Assembly: GCA_034769895.1 (NCBI GenBank)
Contig: JAWRYS010000717.1
Span: 186,001 to 250,000 of the forward strand
DNA from: Magicicada septendecula
Lineage: Eukaryota > Arthropoda > Insecta > Hemiptera > Cicadidae
DNA: 64,000 nt
Direction: 5' to 3'
The position numbers and the translations under genes were made by a program. The notes below the pieces were generated by a model. It was given only the letters and a program-made list of their open reading frames with translations. It was not told where the DNA came from and made no database searches. Shown here one piece after another: positions 24,344-36,509 of this stretch. The first letter of the stretch is position 1. Each line of letters begins with the position of its first letter.

Positions 24344-25481
24344 TGTACTTAGTCAATTTATTAAAATACTTATAATATTTAATTCTTTTGCTTACTCGTG
24401 ATAACTCACCTTACAATTCAGCACCAGAGTTCGTCACACGAACGGCGTAATACAAGTGAGGTTCCAAGGTTATATTAATAACATACTCGACTCGCATTTG
24501 TGAAAAACAACTAAAATTTTATTTCATTATCTATATTCTTTAAATGCCTGAATTATTCCTCTTTCTTTCAAAATTAACATATTACTACTTCCTCAATCTA
24601 TTAATAACCTAAACATTTATTTCGACATTGTACTTATTCTAATATACTCATTAATTAATCAAGACGACCCAGCTTTCCACACACTACATTCATTCATACC
24701 TTTACAACCCCCCTTTTATTTTATTTAGAGCGCTCTCATAATTTAGAACATTTATAACGTGAAATTGGTAGGCGTCTGTTACTTAACTTTGGGCGTATTT
24801 CTCCTCGTCACGTGCTGCACTCGATATATGTCCGAATATGTTTATTAGTTCAATACACTTTTACACTTTCTTCCGTCACTCCCCTTACTCCCTTTTGAAA
24901 TATCAGTTCATTATAAGGACTGATTAACACTTTTTACAGAAAAAATTTACTTTTGAGGTGCACATGTTCGTGGTGCTCCCGGCCGGGAAGCATGTTTGTT
25001 CGAACTGAGATAGAGCGTTACCAACCAATCTCCCACCACGTCGTATTGCTGGTCAGGAAACCAATGGTGTTAAATTGTTCGTCATTGTACACAAAGTATG
25101 GGTTGTGAGTACTCCCAAAGGGCTGATGATATTTTACAGCCACTAGTCACGCGACTCAAGTGGGTGTGGCTTGTCTGTATTTCCGCCAGCAACCCGACCA
25201 CGTGGCGAACAAATTTTACAAATTAGCCATGTTTGTTTTGCGTGGCTCGATGCTGTAAGCGTCATCTGTGCGCACTGCTGGTGTTCGCGCATTTGAGTGC
25301 GTCATACAACACTGGAATTCTGGGAATTATACTGCGTTGCCGAATACACATCGCATTCCACTGTCCGTTGTTTGAATAAAACCGTTTTATGGCTGGGACT
25401 TTCTGCGTCGATCACAAATATATTTAATAAAATTGAATAAAATTTACAACAAAATAAAATACCCCTTTCCGCCCAGTTACA
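24344..25481 (-). repeat. 3' LTR of element 2
   Basis: 1138 bp, near-identical to 30637-31782. On the element strand it starts TGTAACTGGGCGG. The C-run just to its right (25484-25492) is the polypurine tract on the element strand. Confidence 0.93.
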
Positions 25482-25530
25482 ATACCCCCCCCATGAGAGA
25501 TCTTCTGTCGAAACAGGAGAACTCTCATTG
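25482..25530 (-). promoter_or_regulatory. Polypurine tract and UUCG hairpin of element 2
   Basis: On the element strand CAATGAGAG (25530-25522) pairs with CTCTCATG (25499-25492), and the inner stem CTGT-TTCG-ACAG (25516-25505) has a UUCG loop. The G-run of the polypurine tract follows and then the LTR. The inner stem sequence differs from element 1 (ATGC/GCAT) but still pairs. Confidence 0.75.
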
Positions 25531-28005
25531 CTACCCCTAAGAGGATCGGTGAGGATGTGGTGCCAACAACCCCCCATTAATTCTTAACGCATCATGGATA
25601 AACTACCCCCCTAGCTCGGTGACCATGGCTGCACCTGAACGAGATTACTGGACTTCTCTATCCGAGATCCCAACACCATAAAATCGGACAGATACGCACC
25701 ATAGTACACCTAACCTTCTAACATTCCACCCCAAAATCAAAACCCTGGCCTTATATCATACCAAATCCTCTTCCGATATGTTCCCCCTTTCATGCATACT
25801 GGGTTGCCTTTGGCAAATACTGGGTGCGTACAGAGTTATTACAACTGCATAATATAATATTTCTGCACTACTTTGTTGCTTTAAAATTTATAAAAACATG
25901 TCATATTTGAACTTTAATCACTTCTCTCAGTTTTATTTCATCTTAATATGTCATTGATTAGACGTTACAATTTCAACTCAAAATAATTAAACAAATCCAC
26001 TTAAATCATTTAAATTCTGTTAGCTCAAAGAAATCAATTTACTTCCATTATCAAAATGTTATATTATCATCAATTCCACTTAAAATACCAAAAATCTTTT
26101 ATACGAATTTACTATTCTTCGGCATTAACTATCAACAATCATAAAAAACACATAAATTGAACATCTTAGTAAATCATAAATTCACTTATCCTAACATTTG
26201 GTTATACATACATACTAAACAATCTAATTCCCTAAACACACTAGTAATACCAATAAACAACAATATACTCAGAGAACAGCAAAACATCATCTATATGGCA
26301 GATATAAAAAATAATTTTTTTTTTTTCAACAAATTTTAATTTACCAAAATATCTCTTTTATCAATCTCAAAAAATAAAATCATTTGATTTAATTCAGGAA
26401 CATCATTGTGTGAATGAATTATTAGAAAATGGTTCTGTCTCTAACATCAGTCATCAGCTGATCTCTCTGGGTCATGTGAATGACCTTGACATATATACAC
26501 TACACACAGCTACATCATAAAATACAGGAGACATCTTTAAAAATTTTTACCTGCAAACATAATACAACATAATAAACATATAGCATTCAAAATTCACATT
26601 TAAATTGGCCAAAATTTACACATTTTACAGTTTCGATTTGTTTTCAAATTCTATTAAAATCTTTTACTGGTTTCATTTATTATTACATTTGACTCTAACT
26701 TTCTCTTTAACATTTTCATTCTCAATTAGCTTGGGTGACTCTTAGTTATTCATAACATTTCGACTTATAATTGGGTGATTGAATATAACCTCCACCCCTT
26801 CCGACTCTAACAATCACTAAAAGATTTTATCTAGTATGACACCACTCTCTCAAATATTTACCAGTAATTTTCTAACTCCACTCACATCATTCTACCTTTA
26901 TAACAAAATACTCTCTACCCCTTTGTACTCAGGATGTGTGTTCCCTTCCCAATGCTCATTCCCTTATTTGGTTCCTGGACCCTCCCTAGGTAACCCTTTC
27001 CGGCACATATCGGTTCCCCTCCCGCCACAACGCTTTTCGTTGAGGACTCCTTATCACACCACCCCCCTTACAAAATTCCCCCTTCATCTAACTGCTCTCC
27101 CCTCACATCACTTTCTTCTACAAAATATCTCCATTCATTTATTACCTCAATATATCACTCATTACTCTACATATTTTCCCCATAGCTACTGTGTCACTAC
27201 CAATACTCAAATTCTACCTTACGTTTATTCACAATAATATTGTTCTCTCTAACACCCCTTCAAAATTGATTTGATTGGCTTATATGCCCTACTTAAAACA
27301 TTATTACCATCCAAATTCTAATCTTTACCACATTTTACATTTTAACTCTTGAAAATTCAAAACTATCTCAATTCATTTTACCATTTAATTCAAAATCTCT
27401 TAAACACATTGAAAATATTATATTCAAATATTTAATTGCATTGATGAAATTGTGCATATCACTTATAAGTGACATACTACATTTATAACCCTAGCAGTCA
27501 GCTGATGTCTCATCATCATATGAATAACCTTTCTCTAACTACATTTCAAAATTATACAGATTACACATGTTTACAATCCTTACCCCTAACACATGGCATA
27601 CAATTGATACAAATACACAAAACTACATAGTTATCATCATAAAATCTTGGTGGATTTAAAATCCTTACCATTAAATCTAGTACTTAAAATCTTTTTGCTC
27701 TCATAGGGACTTATATCGCTACTCATTGAGTCATAGTCATAGCAACAGTTACTGAACAGCTCTGTGGATTGTCAACCCCCAACTCTCTCTATAGAGTCAT
27801 GTTATAAGCTGACCGCCCACTGTTTACAGAGGTCGTCACCCTGTCACTGAATTTTCAGCTACCCTCCTACTTCATCAGTTACTTAAAGTCCCCCCTTATA
27901 CCCCTGGCTTGTAACTGCCAGCTCCTTTTCCATACTTACTATTGTTTCCTGATGTTGGACTTTGGCGTCCATTTGCTTCCCCAAGAACTGAAGTTACATA
28001 TATAA
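25531..28005 (-). other. Element 2 noncoding 3' interior (distal part)
   Basis: AT-rich, aligning with element 3. Frames such as the 133-codon one at 26836-27237 (+) have no open equivalent in element 3 and look like chance. No gene seen. Confidence 0.65.
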
Positions 28006-28142
28006 GGTATAGACGCTGCCTATACCGTTCTTGGTTCAGCGTTATATAAAATTCGGTATTACTGATGTCCGAGGACACCAGTAATCCTACTAAAATGATT
28101 CACACACCCTTATTACGGCACTATCGCCACCTTCGACGATAG
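28006..28142 (-). promoter_or_regulatory. Three consecutive hairpins, element 2 copy
   Basis: Hairpin A GGTATAG/CTATACC (28006-28026), B ATTACTG..TGTCC/GGACA..CAGTAAT (28058-28085), C CTATCG/CGATAG (28121-28142). In element 3 the closing pair of C is A-T instead of G-C, so pairing is kept while the bases change. They lie upstream of the noncoding half and downstream of the ORF on the element strand. Confidence 0.65.
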
Positions 28143-28860
28143 CCGCTGTTCCATAGTTATGTAGTTTCCCCTGTTTTAACCCCCTGTCAATTTCAAAGTT
28201 CACCAATTTTGAATCTACTTACATAAATCCACGGTCAGGGTTTGGTGAAGCCGTGACTGCCCGAAATGTGGGGAAACTACCAAAAGACATATAAGGCTCA
28301 CACTGACACCGTTACTACAATTCACGGAAGGTCAACTCTTATATGTTTGGGTATTTATTAATTAAATTTTCATGTTTACATTTTTAGATTCATCTACATT
28401 TTTAACTTTTAAACATCAAACATTTCATTTAAAATTTGCTATTTAAACATTCAACATTTTTATTTTATTGAAATTGCATTATAAACTTCATACTTACAGT
28501 ACATCACTCAACACACCTGCTTCCTATTACTGACATAAAATTATAAACAATTCATCACCAATATCACGTACACAACTCCATGTACCTTCTGCAACATTTT
28601 AACATTCATAAGATTCCATAACTAAGTACATTTTATATTTACGTATTTATTATTAAGTTTAAATCTCGTACACATAATTTAAATTCATCATCAAAATTTA
28701 TTTATATAACATTTTAAATCAATCAAAATATTTAAACCTCTCAAATTATTTTAATTCCATCAATTATTAAAAACAACATTTTAATTACATTACTCCAAAA
28801 CAATTACAATTCATTTATTACCTTCATAATTATTCTTGTTATTTATTTAGTCTATCAAAA

Positions 28861-28893
<33 letters not shown>

Positions 28894-29080
28894 AATTTCT
28901 ACTACATACACCTTGTTTACATTAAATACATTTTACAACACAAACATAATTAATTTCACTATAAATTTATTTACAAATTCTTCGTCATTATTTTTCTGTT
29001 TACCACACTTCATTTCCCAAGTTAGCTACGTCATTACCACAAATAAAAATATTTAAAATGTCCATTCATTGAGTTTATAT
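28143..29080 (-). other. Element 2 noncoding region between ORF and hairpins
   Basis: AT-rich with an (ATT)n run at about 28860-28892. The segment 28196-28345 (CCACGGTCAGGGTTTGGTGA, then CCGTGAC, GGGGAAACTACCAAAAGACA) is conserved in element 3 at 31787-31935. No gene seen. Confidence 0.6.
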
Positions 29081-30432
29081 TTACCCTCCATCATTATATA
29101 AATATCTGATATATTTATAACACAAATCGTTCTTATCCACATACATCACATTCTTATTATTACTGTAATAACCCATTAAATTTATATCATTCATTATACC
29201 ATTATAATTTATAGGATTATACCTTTTTATTATTTCATAAACCTTGTCTGCATTAGTTATTTTAGTTCTGTCTCCGTCAGTATTTTTGGTTAACATAAGG
29301 TAAGTTATTTTGTCATTATACTCCTCCACTATAGCCATTACATCGTTAGGTAAGTGTTTATCATTTACAACAGTATTATTAAAATAATCATCAATCTTCA
29401 GTTCATAAGGTAAGCATTTCATATTGTTCGTCTCCTTCGATTCTAACTTCTCTTTCAACTCATCATAACTACTTCTCACTGTAAATAACTCTATTATTCT
29501 CTCTCTCTCACAATACTTCTCACAACCCCCCTGAACTATCTCATTCCATGCAAAGGGCAACATAACATCTTTAAAATACTTTCTGGCTTTACCAGATACA
29601 AATACATCACTACAACAACTTAAGGGACCCTTTGGAGACACCATGTCTCCCACATAACCATTGGAGGAACCTTTGTCCTCATAAAACACATGTGGAGTTG
29701 GTACTCCACTCATACTACAGGGAAAATTTGCCCTTTGCCCTCCATTTTCACCTAAACTCTCTTCATGCTCTCTCTCACTCTCATCAGCACTCGCTAACAA
29801 CACTTCGTTACTAAATTCTACTTCAACAAAATCTTCCTTATCCCTCTCAACATTAATCACCTTACTCTCTAATACTACGTTTTTACACATATTATAATTC
29901 TCACTTGTTTTACAGTCATCACTTACCTTGTTATTAATTATTTGAGTTGCTTTATTTTCAATTTGTTCCTCTACCGACTCTACCATTTTCTCAATACTCT
30001 GTTCTAATCTGTTAAAGTTAGTTTCTAATATTTCATTGGTTTTTTCTAAATGCTTATTAATTTCATTGATATGGTTTTTCAACTCATCAAATTTATTATT
30101 CTGTACATCAAAACTAGCGTCAAATTTATTATTTTGTTCATTGAATTTCTTATTAAAACTACTCTTAATTTCTTTAATTTTGCTTTTTTGCTCATCAAAT
30201 TTACAATTCATTTTATCGAATTATCAAATTTGCTATTACATTTTGTTGAGGTTGGAGTTAACTGGACTCGTGAATCCTCTGTCATATTTGTTTCGTCTGT
30301 AACACTTATTTCGACTATTTTATTGTCCTGGCCCACGTTTGGAGTCGAATGAACTTCAAAGCTACTCATAACAGCTGATTCATCAAAATTGGTAATCTCA
30401 TTTATATCGTTCTCATTATTGCTACCTGCCAT
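29081..30432 (-). pseudogene. Element 2 ORF: longest copy of the coiled-coil protein, one frameshift
   Basis: An ATG at 30432 opens MAGSNNENDINEITNFDES, then 74 codons end at 30208 in a shifted frame. The main frame (30211-29081, 376 codons) starts MNCKFDEQ. Against element 1, about 30 bp have been lost at the junction, causing the shift. The 376-codon part has: a coiled coil of about 95 residues built on KFDEQ/NNKFDE/FNKKF units; a polar linker with VVLESKVINVE and NEVLLASADESE; LPFAWNEIVQGGCEKYCERE; a charged helix SSYDELKEKLESKE; and a C-terminal domain with DDYFNNTVVNDKHLPNDV, IVEEYNDKITYLMLTKNTDG and a DGG terminus. No CCHC knuckle, DSG/DTG, YxDD or integrase motif. It could be a highly divergent structural (Gag-like) or RNA-binding/adaptor protein; function unknown. 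Confidence 0.8.
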
Positions 30433-30614
30433 TTTTAAATTATCAATTTATACAACTTTATTTACATACAAAACATCTGACACTTACTCTAACCATGATA
30501 TATTATTTTACGTCTGTTACGTAATTTGTACGTATTTCTCTTAACCTTCAAACCATACTTGTATTTTACCGTAGGTGTGGAATTTAATATATAAAATTTA
30601 CTTTATAAAAATTC

Positions 30615-30633
30615 GTCCCCAGTTCGTGGCGCC
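30615..30633 (-). promoter_or_regulatory. Primer binding site of element 2, tRNA-Lys-like
   Basis: On the element strand it reads TGGCGCCACGAACTGGGGAC, three bases after the 5' LTR. This is the tRNA-Lys PBS with an inserted A, an inserted G and one substitution. Confidence 0.75.
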
Positions 30634-30636
30634 ATC

Positions 30637-31782
30637 TGTACTTAGTCAATTTATTAAAATACTTTATAATATTTAATTCTTTTGCTTACTCGTGATAACT
30701 CACCTTACAATTCAGCTCCAGAGTTCATCACACGAACGGCGTAATACAAGTGAGGTTCCAAGGTTATATTAATAACATACTCGACTCGCATTTGTGAAAA
30801 ACAACTAAAATTTTATTTCATTATCTATATTCTTTAAATGCCTGAATTATTCCTCTTTCATTCAAAATTAACATATTACTACTTCCTCAATCTATTAATA
30901 ACCTAAACATTTATTTCAACATTGTACTTATTCTAATATACTCATTAATTAATCAAGACGACCCAGCTTGCCACACACTACATTCATTCATACCTTTACA
31001 ACCCCCCTTTTATTTTATTTAGAGCACTCTCTTAATTTAGAACATTTATAACATGAAATTGGTAGGCGTCTGTTACTTAACTTTGGGCGTATTTCTCCTC
31101 GTCACATGCTGCACTCAATATATGTCCGAATATGTTTATTAGTTCAATACACTTTTACACTTTCTTCCGTCACTCCCCTTACTCCCTTTTGAAATATCAG
31201 TTCATTATAAGGACTGATTAACACTTTTTACAGAAAAAATTTACTTTTGAGGTGCACATGTTCGTGGTGCTCCCGGCCAGGAAGCGTGTTTGTTCGAACT
31301 GAGATAGAGCGTTACCAACCAATCTCCCACCACGTCGTATTGCTGGTCAGGAAACCAATGCCTTCTGGTGTTAAATTGTTCGTCACTGTACACAAAGTAT
31401 GGGTTGTGAGTACTCCCAAAGGGCTGATGATATTTTACAGCCACTAGTCACGCGACTCAAGTGGGTGTGGTTTGTCTGTATTTCCGCCAGCATCCCGACC
31501 ACGTGGCGAACAAATTTTACAAATTAGCCATGTTTGTTTTGCGTGGCTCGATGCTGTAAGCGTCATCTGTGCGCACTGCTGGTGTTCGCGCGCTTAAGTG
31601 CGTCATACAACACTGGAATTCTGGGAATTATACTGCGTTGCCGAATACACATCACATTCCACTGTCCTTTGTTTGAATAAAACCGTTTTACGGCTGGGAC
31701 TTTCTGCGTCGATCACAAATATATTTAATAAAATTGAATAAAATTTACAAGAAAATAAAATACCCCTTTCCGCCCAGTTACA
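30637..31782 (-). repeat. 5' LTR of element 2
   Basis: 1146 bp, near-identical to the copy at 24344-25481; the right end abuts TSD CTAT. No embedded second PBS, unlike elements 1 and 4. Confidence 0.93.
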
Positions 31783-32187
31783 CTATGTTCACCAATTTAG
31801 AATATACTTACATTATAAATCCACGGTCAGGGTTCGGTGAAGCCGTGACCGCCCGAAATTTGGGGAAACTACCAAAAGACATATAAGGTTCACACTGATA
31901 CTGCTACTACAATTCACGGATGGTCAACTCTTATATGTTTGATTATATTATTCTTTAAATTTTCATGTTTAACATCTCTTAGACTCATCTACACTTTTAA
32001 CTTTTAAACATCAAACATTTCACTTTCTTTAAATTGCATTGTAAATTTCATACTTACAGTACATCACTCATATACTGTCATAGACACAAAATATAAACAC
32101 CAAATAATGCACATAACTCCATGCATCTTCTGAAACATTTTAACAACCATATTATTCCACTGTTAACCTACTTACATATTTATTTTG

Positions 32188-33420
32188 GTGTTGTGATTGT
32201 ATGTTTTGGTGTTTACCTTTCATTACCATAATTATTGTGTATTTCATACTGGTTCGGTGGCCATCTTGTAGAACCAACTTCGTGATTCAAAATTTGTGTG
32301 TTCGGGTCCCAGGGTTCGATTAAGTGATTGTCAGAGACAGGATAATTGTGCGGAATAGTTAAATCAGACAGCGTAATACATATATAGTTGCCGTTTAATA
32401 ACGTAGAAAATTAAGATCAATATCAACATTAATAAAACAAATGGAATCCTTATACTAAATTGACAAAATGGCGGATACGTATTCCGCTGTATTACAGTTC
32501 TGTTATTTTTCTATTATTCAGGCATTAATCTTATTATGGAATTTTTAAGGAATTTATATTTGACTGCAACTGCCCATGTTACTTAGTAATTGATCAATTC
32601 TTATATTCAACAGAACACAAACCAACGTCTCACAAGAAAAATATTATTTATAAGTACCGTACGGCCTATACACACTCACACTCATTCATTTCGACAAAAT
32701 TGAATTTACACATACATTGGATTTTTGTAATTTTGAGCTCAACGTTAATAATAATAAAGAATGGAATAGAGAAATAGCTGGACTTTCCTGTATCTACGTA
32801 TAAAGTCTCCGTTGTCCTTATATTGCCGTCATGGTCAAGCAGGTGTTCGGCCGATCGTCCCAAAGGTCTCTTTGGCTGCACTGATTCTAATTTACATTGT
32901 TACTAGTTACTTTGATATTTCTGATAAAGAGTTATTACTATATGTTACCACATTGTTAGTTTGATTAAGAAACACTTTCGCTGGCACAAACTGCCGGCGA
33001 TTTTACAGCGTGTTGACGCCTTGATGGTCTGATGCTGACTGGGGAGATGCAAAGCACATATTTTGTGTATGTGTTAGCGCATCCACGTCATTGTCTTTTG
33101 TTCAAAATTGGCTCACGCCCTGTTGTCATGTCATTGTTTGTTAGGTCATCACTGATTTTAATGACGTCCCGTCTTCTGGACCAATGAGAGTGGCTATTTA
33201 CAATCTGTTTCCACTTGGATGGCCATTTGTATGCTCGTCTCCGCACGTCTGCTCCTGACCTTGGAATCGTTTTGATCTATTAGAATCTGCATAGTTGTCT
33301 CTTCACAAAGGGAAATTGTTCTCTCCATGTATGTGTGTGTGGGTGATACAATAAAATACGATAATTTGTTACCACTCATACCATAATTCTGACATCGAGA
33401 TTTTCATACTGTCACACCAC
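32188..33420. mobile_element. 1.2-kb insertion in element 3, unidentified
   Basis: Element 3 loses alignment with elements 2 and 4 here. The insertion has imperfect inverted ends, GTGTTGTGATTGTATG (32188) and CATACTGTCACACCAC (to 33420), matching at 13 of 16 bases when inverted. No clear target duplication and no recognisable protein; the open frames are under 75 codons. It could be an internally deleted DNA transposon or a MITE-like element. Boundaries are approximate (within about 25 bp). Confidence 0.5.
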
Positions 33421-33874
33421 AAACTAAACACATTTTACATTTATTCATTTACTATTTATTATCAAGTTCCAATCTCCTAAAATCATTTAAATTCATTATC
33501 AAAATCTCTTTATACAACATTTTACATTAATCAATTAATACATCTCAAGTTATTTTAATTCCATCAATTATTGAAAACAAGTTATTTTAATTATTTTACT
33601 TCAAAACAATTACACTTCATTTATTACCTTCATAATTATTCTTGTTATTTATTTAGCCTGCCAAAATATTATTATTATTATCAAATTGATTTCTACTACA
33701 TGCATACATTGTTTACATAAAGTACATTTTACAATACAAACACAATAATTTCACTATAAATTTATTTACAAATTCTTGTCATTATTTTTCTGTTTACCAC
33801 ACCTCATTTCATAATCTAGCCAGGTCGTTACCATAAACTAAAATATTTAAAATTTCCATTCACTAAGTTTTTAT

Positions 33875-35159
33875 CTACTCCCCGTCATCATGTATTAGTC
33901 TGGTGTATTTATAACATAAATCATTTTTGTCAACACATATTACATTATAGTTATTATTGTAATGACTACTTTCGTTAATTATATTGACATAGTAATTAAC
34001 TACATTTTTGTCTCCCATTAATTCATAAAGCCCGTCTACATTGGTAATTTTAGTCCAGTCTCCATCAGTATTTTTGGTTATCATAAGGTAAGTTATTTTA
34101 TCATTATACTCCTCCACTATATCAATCACATCATAAGGTAAGTGTCTATCATCTACAACAGTATCATCAACATAATCATCAATCTTCATTTCACAAGGTA
34201 AGCATTTCATATCGTCTATCTCCTTCAATTCTAACCTCTCTTTCAACTCATTATAACTACTTCTCAACATAAATAACTCTATTATTCTCTCTCTCTCTCG
34301 CAATACTTCTCACAACCCCCTTGAACTATCTCATTCCATGCAAAGGGCACCACAAAACACTTATTACCTCTCCTGACTTTACCAGGTAAATCACAAAAAA
34401 CTAAGGGACCATACGAAGACACCTCGTCTTCCACACCACCACCGGAGGAAACTCTGTCCTCATAAAATACCTGTGAAACCTCTGTTTCACCATAAATTTG
34501 GGGAAAATCTGCCCTTTGCCCACCTAACCTTTCACCACACTCTCACTCACTTTCATTAATACTTGCTATGTTCACAACCTTACTCTCTAACACCACGTTT
34601 TTAATTACCTCATTTTTATCACTTGTTAATTTATTATTATAATTATCGGCACTCATCTTGTCTACCGCTACCTGTTTTGCATCTAAACTACCACCTATAT
34701 TTCCGTTATTTTCTTTTATATTGCTCTTACCTGTATCTGTTCCCCACTTTCCCATTTTCTCAATATCTCGTTTTAATTCGTTAAAATTACTCTCACATTT
34801 ATTCTTTACCTCATTAATATCAATTTTAAGTTCGTTAAATTTAATATCACTACTATCAAAACGTCTACTCATAAAATTCATGATATCGCCCATTGACCAT
34901 TCTTTTCTTTTGTTTTTGTTACCACGGGAGTCGATTTTGCTCCCGCCTCACTAATTATTATAGATTCATCTGTCAGGCTTGGAGTGGTCTCCATTCCTGA
35001 ATCATTCGTGATATTTACTTCATTTGTAACATTCAATTCATTTATCTTATTATCTTGACCCACATTAGGAGTCGAATAAGTTTCAAGGCCGCTCATGACA
35101 GCTGATTCGTTAAAATTAGTTATTTTATTTATATCATTCTCGTTATTACTACCTGCCAT
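33875..35159 (-). pseudogene. Element 3 ORF: broken copy of the coiled-coil protein
   Basis: An ATG at 35159 opens MAGSNNENDINKITNFNES, ending near 34878. The middle (34893-34543) is in a second frame with a coiled-coil-like stretch (RFDSSDIKFNELKIDINEVK) and NVVLESKVVNI. The C-terminal part (34303-33875) is in a third, with SSYNELKERLELKE, DDYVDDTVVDDRHLPYDV, IVEEYNDKITYLMITKNTDG and terminal DDGE. Between them, readable in yet another frame, lie the conserved GQRADFP, VSQVFYEDRVSS, VPFAWNEIVQGGCEKYCERE blocks. At least three frame breaks, yet amino-acid motifs are strongly kept against elements 1 and 2. Confidence 0.8.
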
Positions 35160-35345
35160 TTTCAAATTATAAATTTACTGATTTTTTGGTTAAATGATTC
35201 TTAACTTACACATACAACATCTTATACTTAATCTAACATTGACTTGCTATTTTATGTATGCTATTTTTTCTTAACCTGCAAATCACGTTATTCACATGTA
35301 GGTGCGGTTTTTTTTATTTTTATAAACTTTAATTTATGAAAACTC

Positions 35346-35363
35346 GTCCCTGTTCGGGCGCCA
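35346..35363 (-). promoter_or_regulatory. Primer binding site of element 3, perfect tRNA-Lys3 type
   Basis: On the element strand it reads TGGCGCCCGAACAGGGAC, an 18/18 match to the tRNA-Lys3 PBS, two bases after the 5' LTR. This fixes the element's orientation and 5' end. Confidence 0.95.
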
Positions 35364-35365
35364 TA

Positions 35366-36509
35366 TGTGCTGTTATGTTTTAATACATTTCATAAAATAA
35401 GATTTAAATATCTCACCTACCTTAATTTGAGTCCAGGATTCTTCGCACGAACTGTGAATACCAACGTGATTTCAAGGTTGCATCAATAACGTACACTACT
35501 CTCATTTATATAATAGAACTCTCATTTTATTTCATTTTGATACTACTTTAAAATTCTTTACTATTCACCTTTTCTCTCCAAATTAGTACATTACTATCTC
35601 TTTCAATTGCTATTAAAGCATTTGTTAAAACATACAAACATAAAACATTATTTCAAACTTTTATTTCAATGTAGTCTACTTGTTTTAATTATTAAATCTA
35701 AGTAAGGCGAACCCAGCTTGCTTCGCTCTCTCATTCATTCTTTTAAAATCTCCTTTTTATATAACATAAAAATATATTTTATTGTATACGGTTACTTGTA
35801 TTGCTGCGTTCCTGTCGACCGCATGGCGCGACACACAAAGTTTTCTAATTCGATGTCCGAAACGGTTGAGTTATCACTTGTATTAAAATTTTCACTGTTC
35901 CATAGTTATTTAAATAATTCTTACCACTTTACACATATTTTATGTGCACTGATTTGGTCGGCCGACCCGATTTGTTCGCACGAAAAGTTTTGTTCTGACC
36001 ACGTGTGGGCTGTAGTTTGGTGTCGACTGCGCGGCAACTTTGTTACACCGCTGCCTGCTACAACTCTGTTACGCAGACAGAAATGCACAGCCTGCTTGTG
36101 ACAAAATTTTTGTAGTGGCACAGGTAACGTGGATTTCCAATGTGCCCAGGTGTTGACGATGTCAAACAACGACGATATAGAGGCAGTGGTAGGTGGAGTC
36201 TCTCAGTAACATCCGCCGTCTCAAAAGCACGTTGCTGAAATAATTATTCTGCATCGCCATTTTTTGTGGCGTCGTTTCTAATGTTTATGCGTCATCTGCG
36301 CGCGTGCTCGTTTTGCTCGTACTTGTACGTGCCGAACACTGGCTTTAACAAAACAGTATTGCATTCCATTACAACACCTCACTCAAAAGTTCACTCTACT
36401 GTTCTTTGTTTGAGTACAACATTTATTTCACATGGGATTAGCCACGCTGATAGAAAATGAAATCTGAATAAATTTAAATAAAATCAAACCCTCCCTTTTG
36501 CCCATTACA
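35366..36509 (-). repeat. 5' LTR of element 3
   Basis: 1144 bp, near-identical to 20396-21539. The right end ATTACA is followed by TSD ACGA (36510-36513). Confidence 0.93.

Larger units (their letters stand above)
24344..31782 (-). mobile_element. LTR element 2: complete non-autonomous LTR retrotransposon nested in element 3
   Basis: LTRs 24344-25481 (3') and 30637-31782 (5') are flanked by CTAT (24340-24343 and 31783-31786). The interior has a tRNA-Lys-like primer site, the family ORF (29081-30432) and 3.6 kb of noncoding DNA, but no gag or pol. Total 7.44 kb. It interrupts element 3 between sequences that are contiguous in element 2 itself (GTCAATTTC...GTTCACCAATTT at about 28186-28208), which fixes the order: element 3 first, element 2 later. 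The two LTRs differ by only a few percent. Confidence 0.95.
20396..36509 (-). mobile_element. LTR element 3: non-autonomous LTR retrotransposon split by nested insertions
   Basis: LTRs at 20396-21539 (3') and 35366-36509 (5') are flanked by the target duplication ACGA (20392-20395, 36510-36513). Removing LTR element 2 with its TSD (24344-31786) and the 1.2-kb insertion at 32188-33420 leaves an element of about 7.4 kb, the size of element 2. The interior carries a broken copy of the family ORF near the 5' LTR, a perfect tRNA-Lys primer site and a polypurine tract. Left and right halves align with the corresponding halves of element 2, confirming the nesting. Confidence 0.93.

Noticed and set aside
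26836-27237. 133-codon Pro/Ser/Leu-rich frame in element 2
   Set aside because: Low complexity, not open in the aligned part of element 3, and antisense to the element.
28860-28892. (ATT)n run as a CRISPR-like or regulated repeat
   Set aside because: Plain trinucleotide microsatellite; eukaryotic context.
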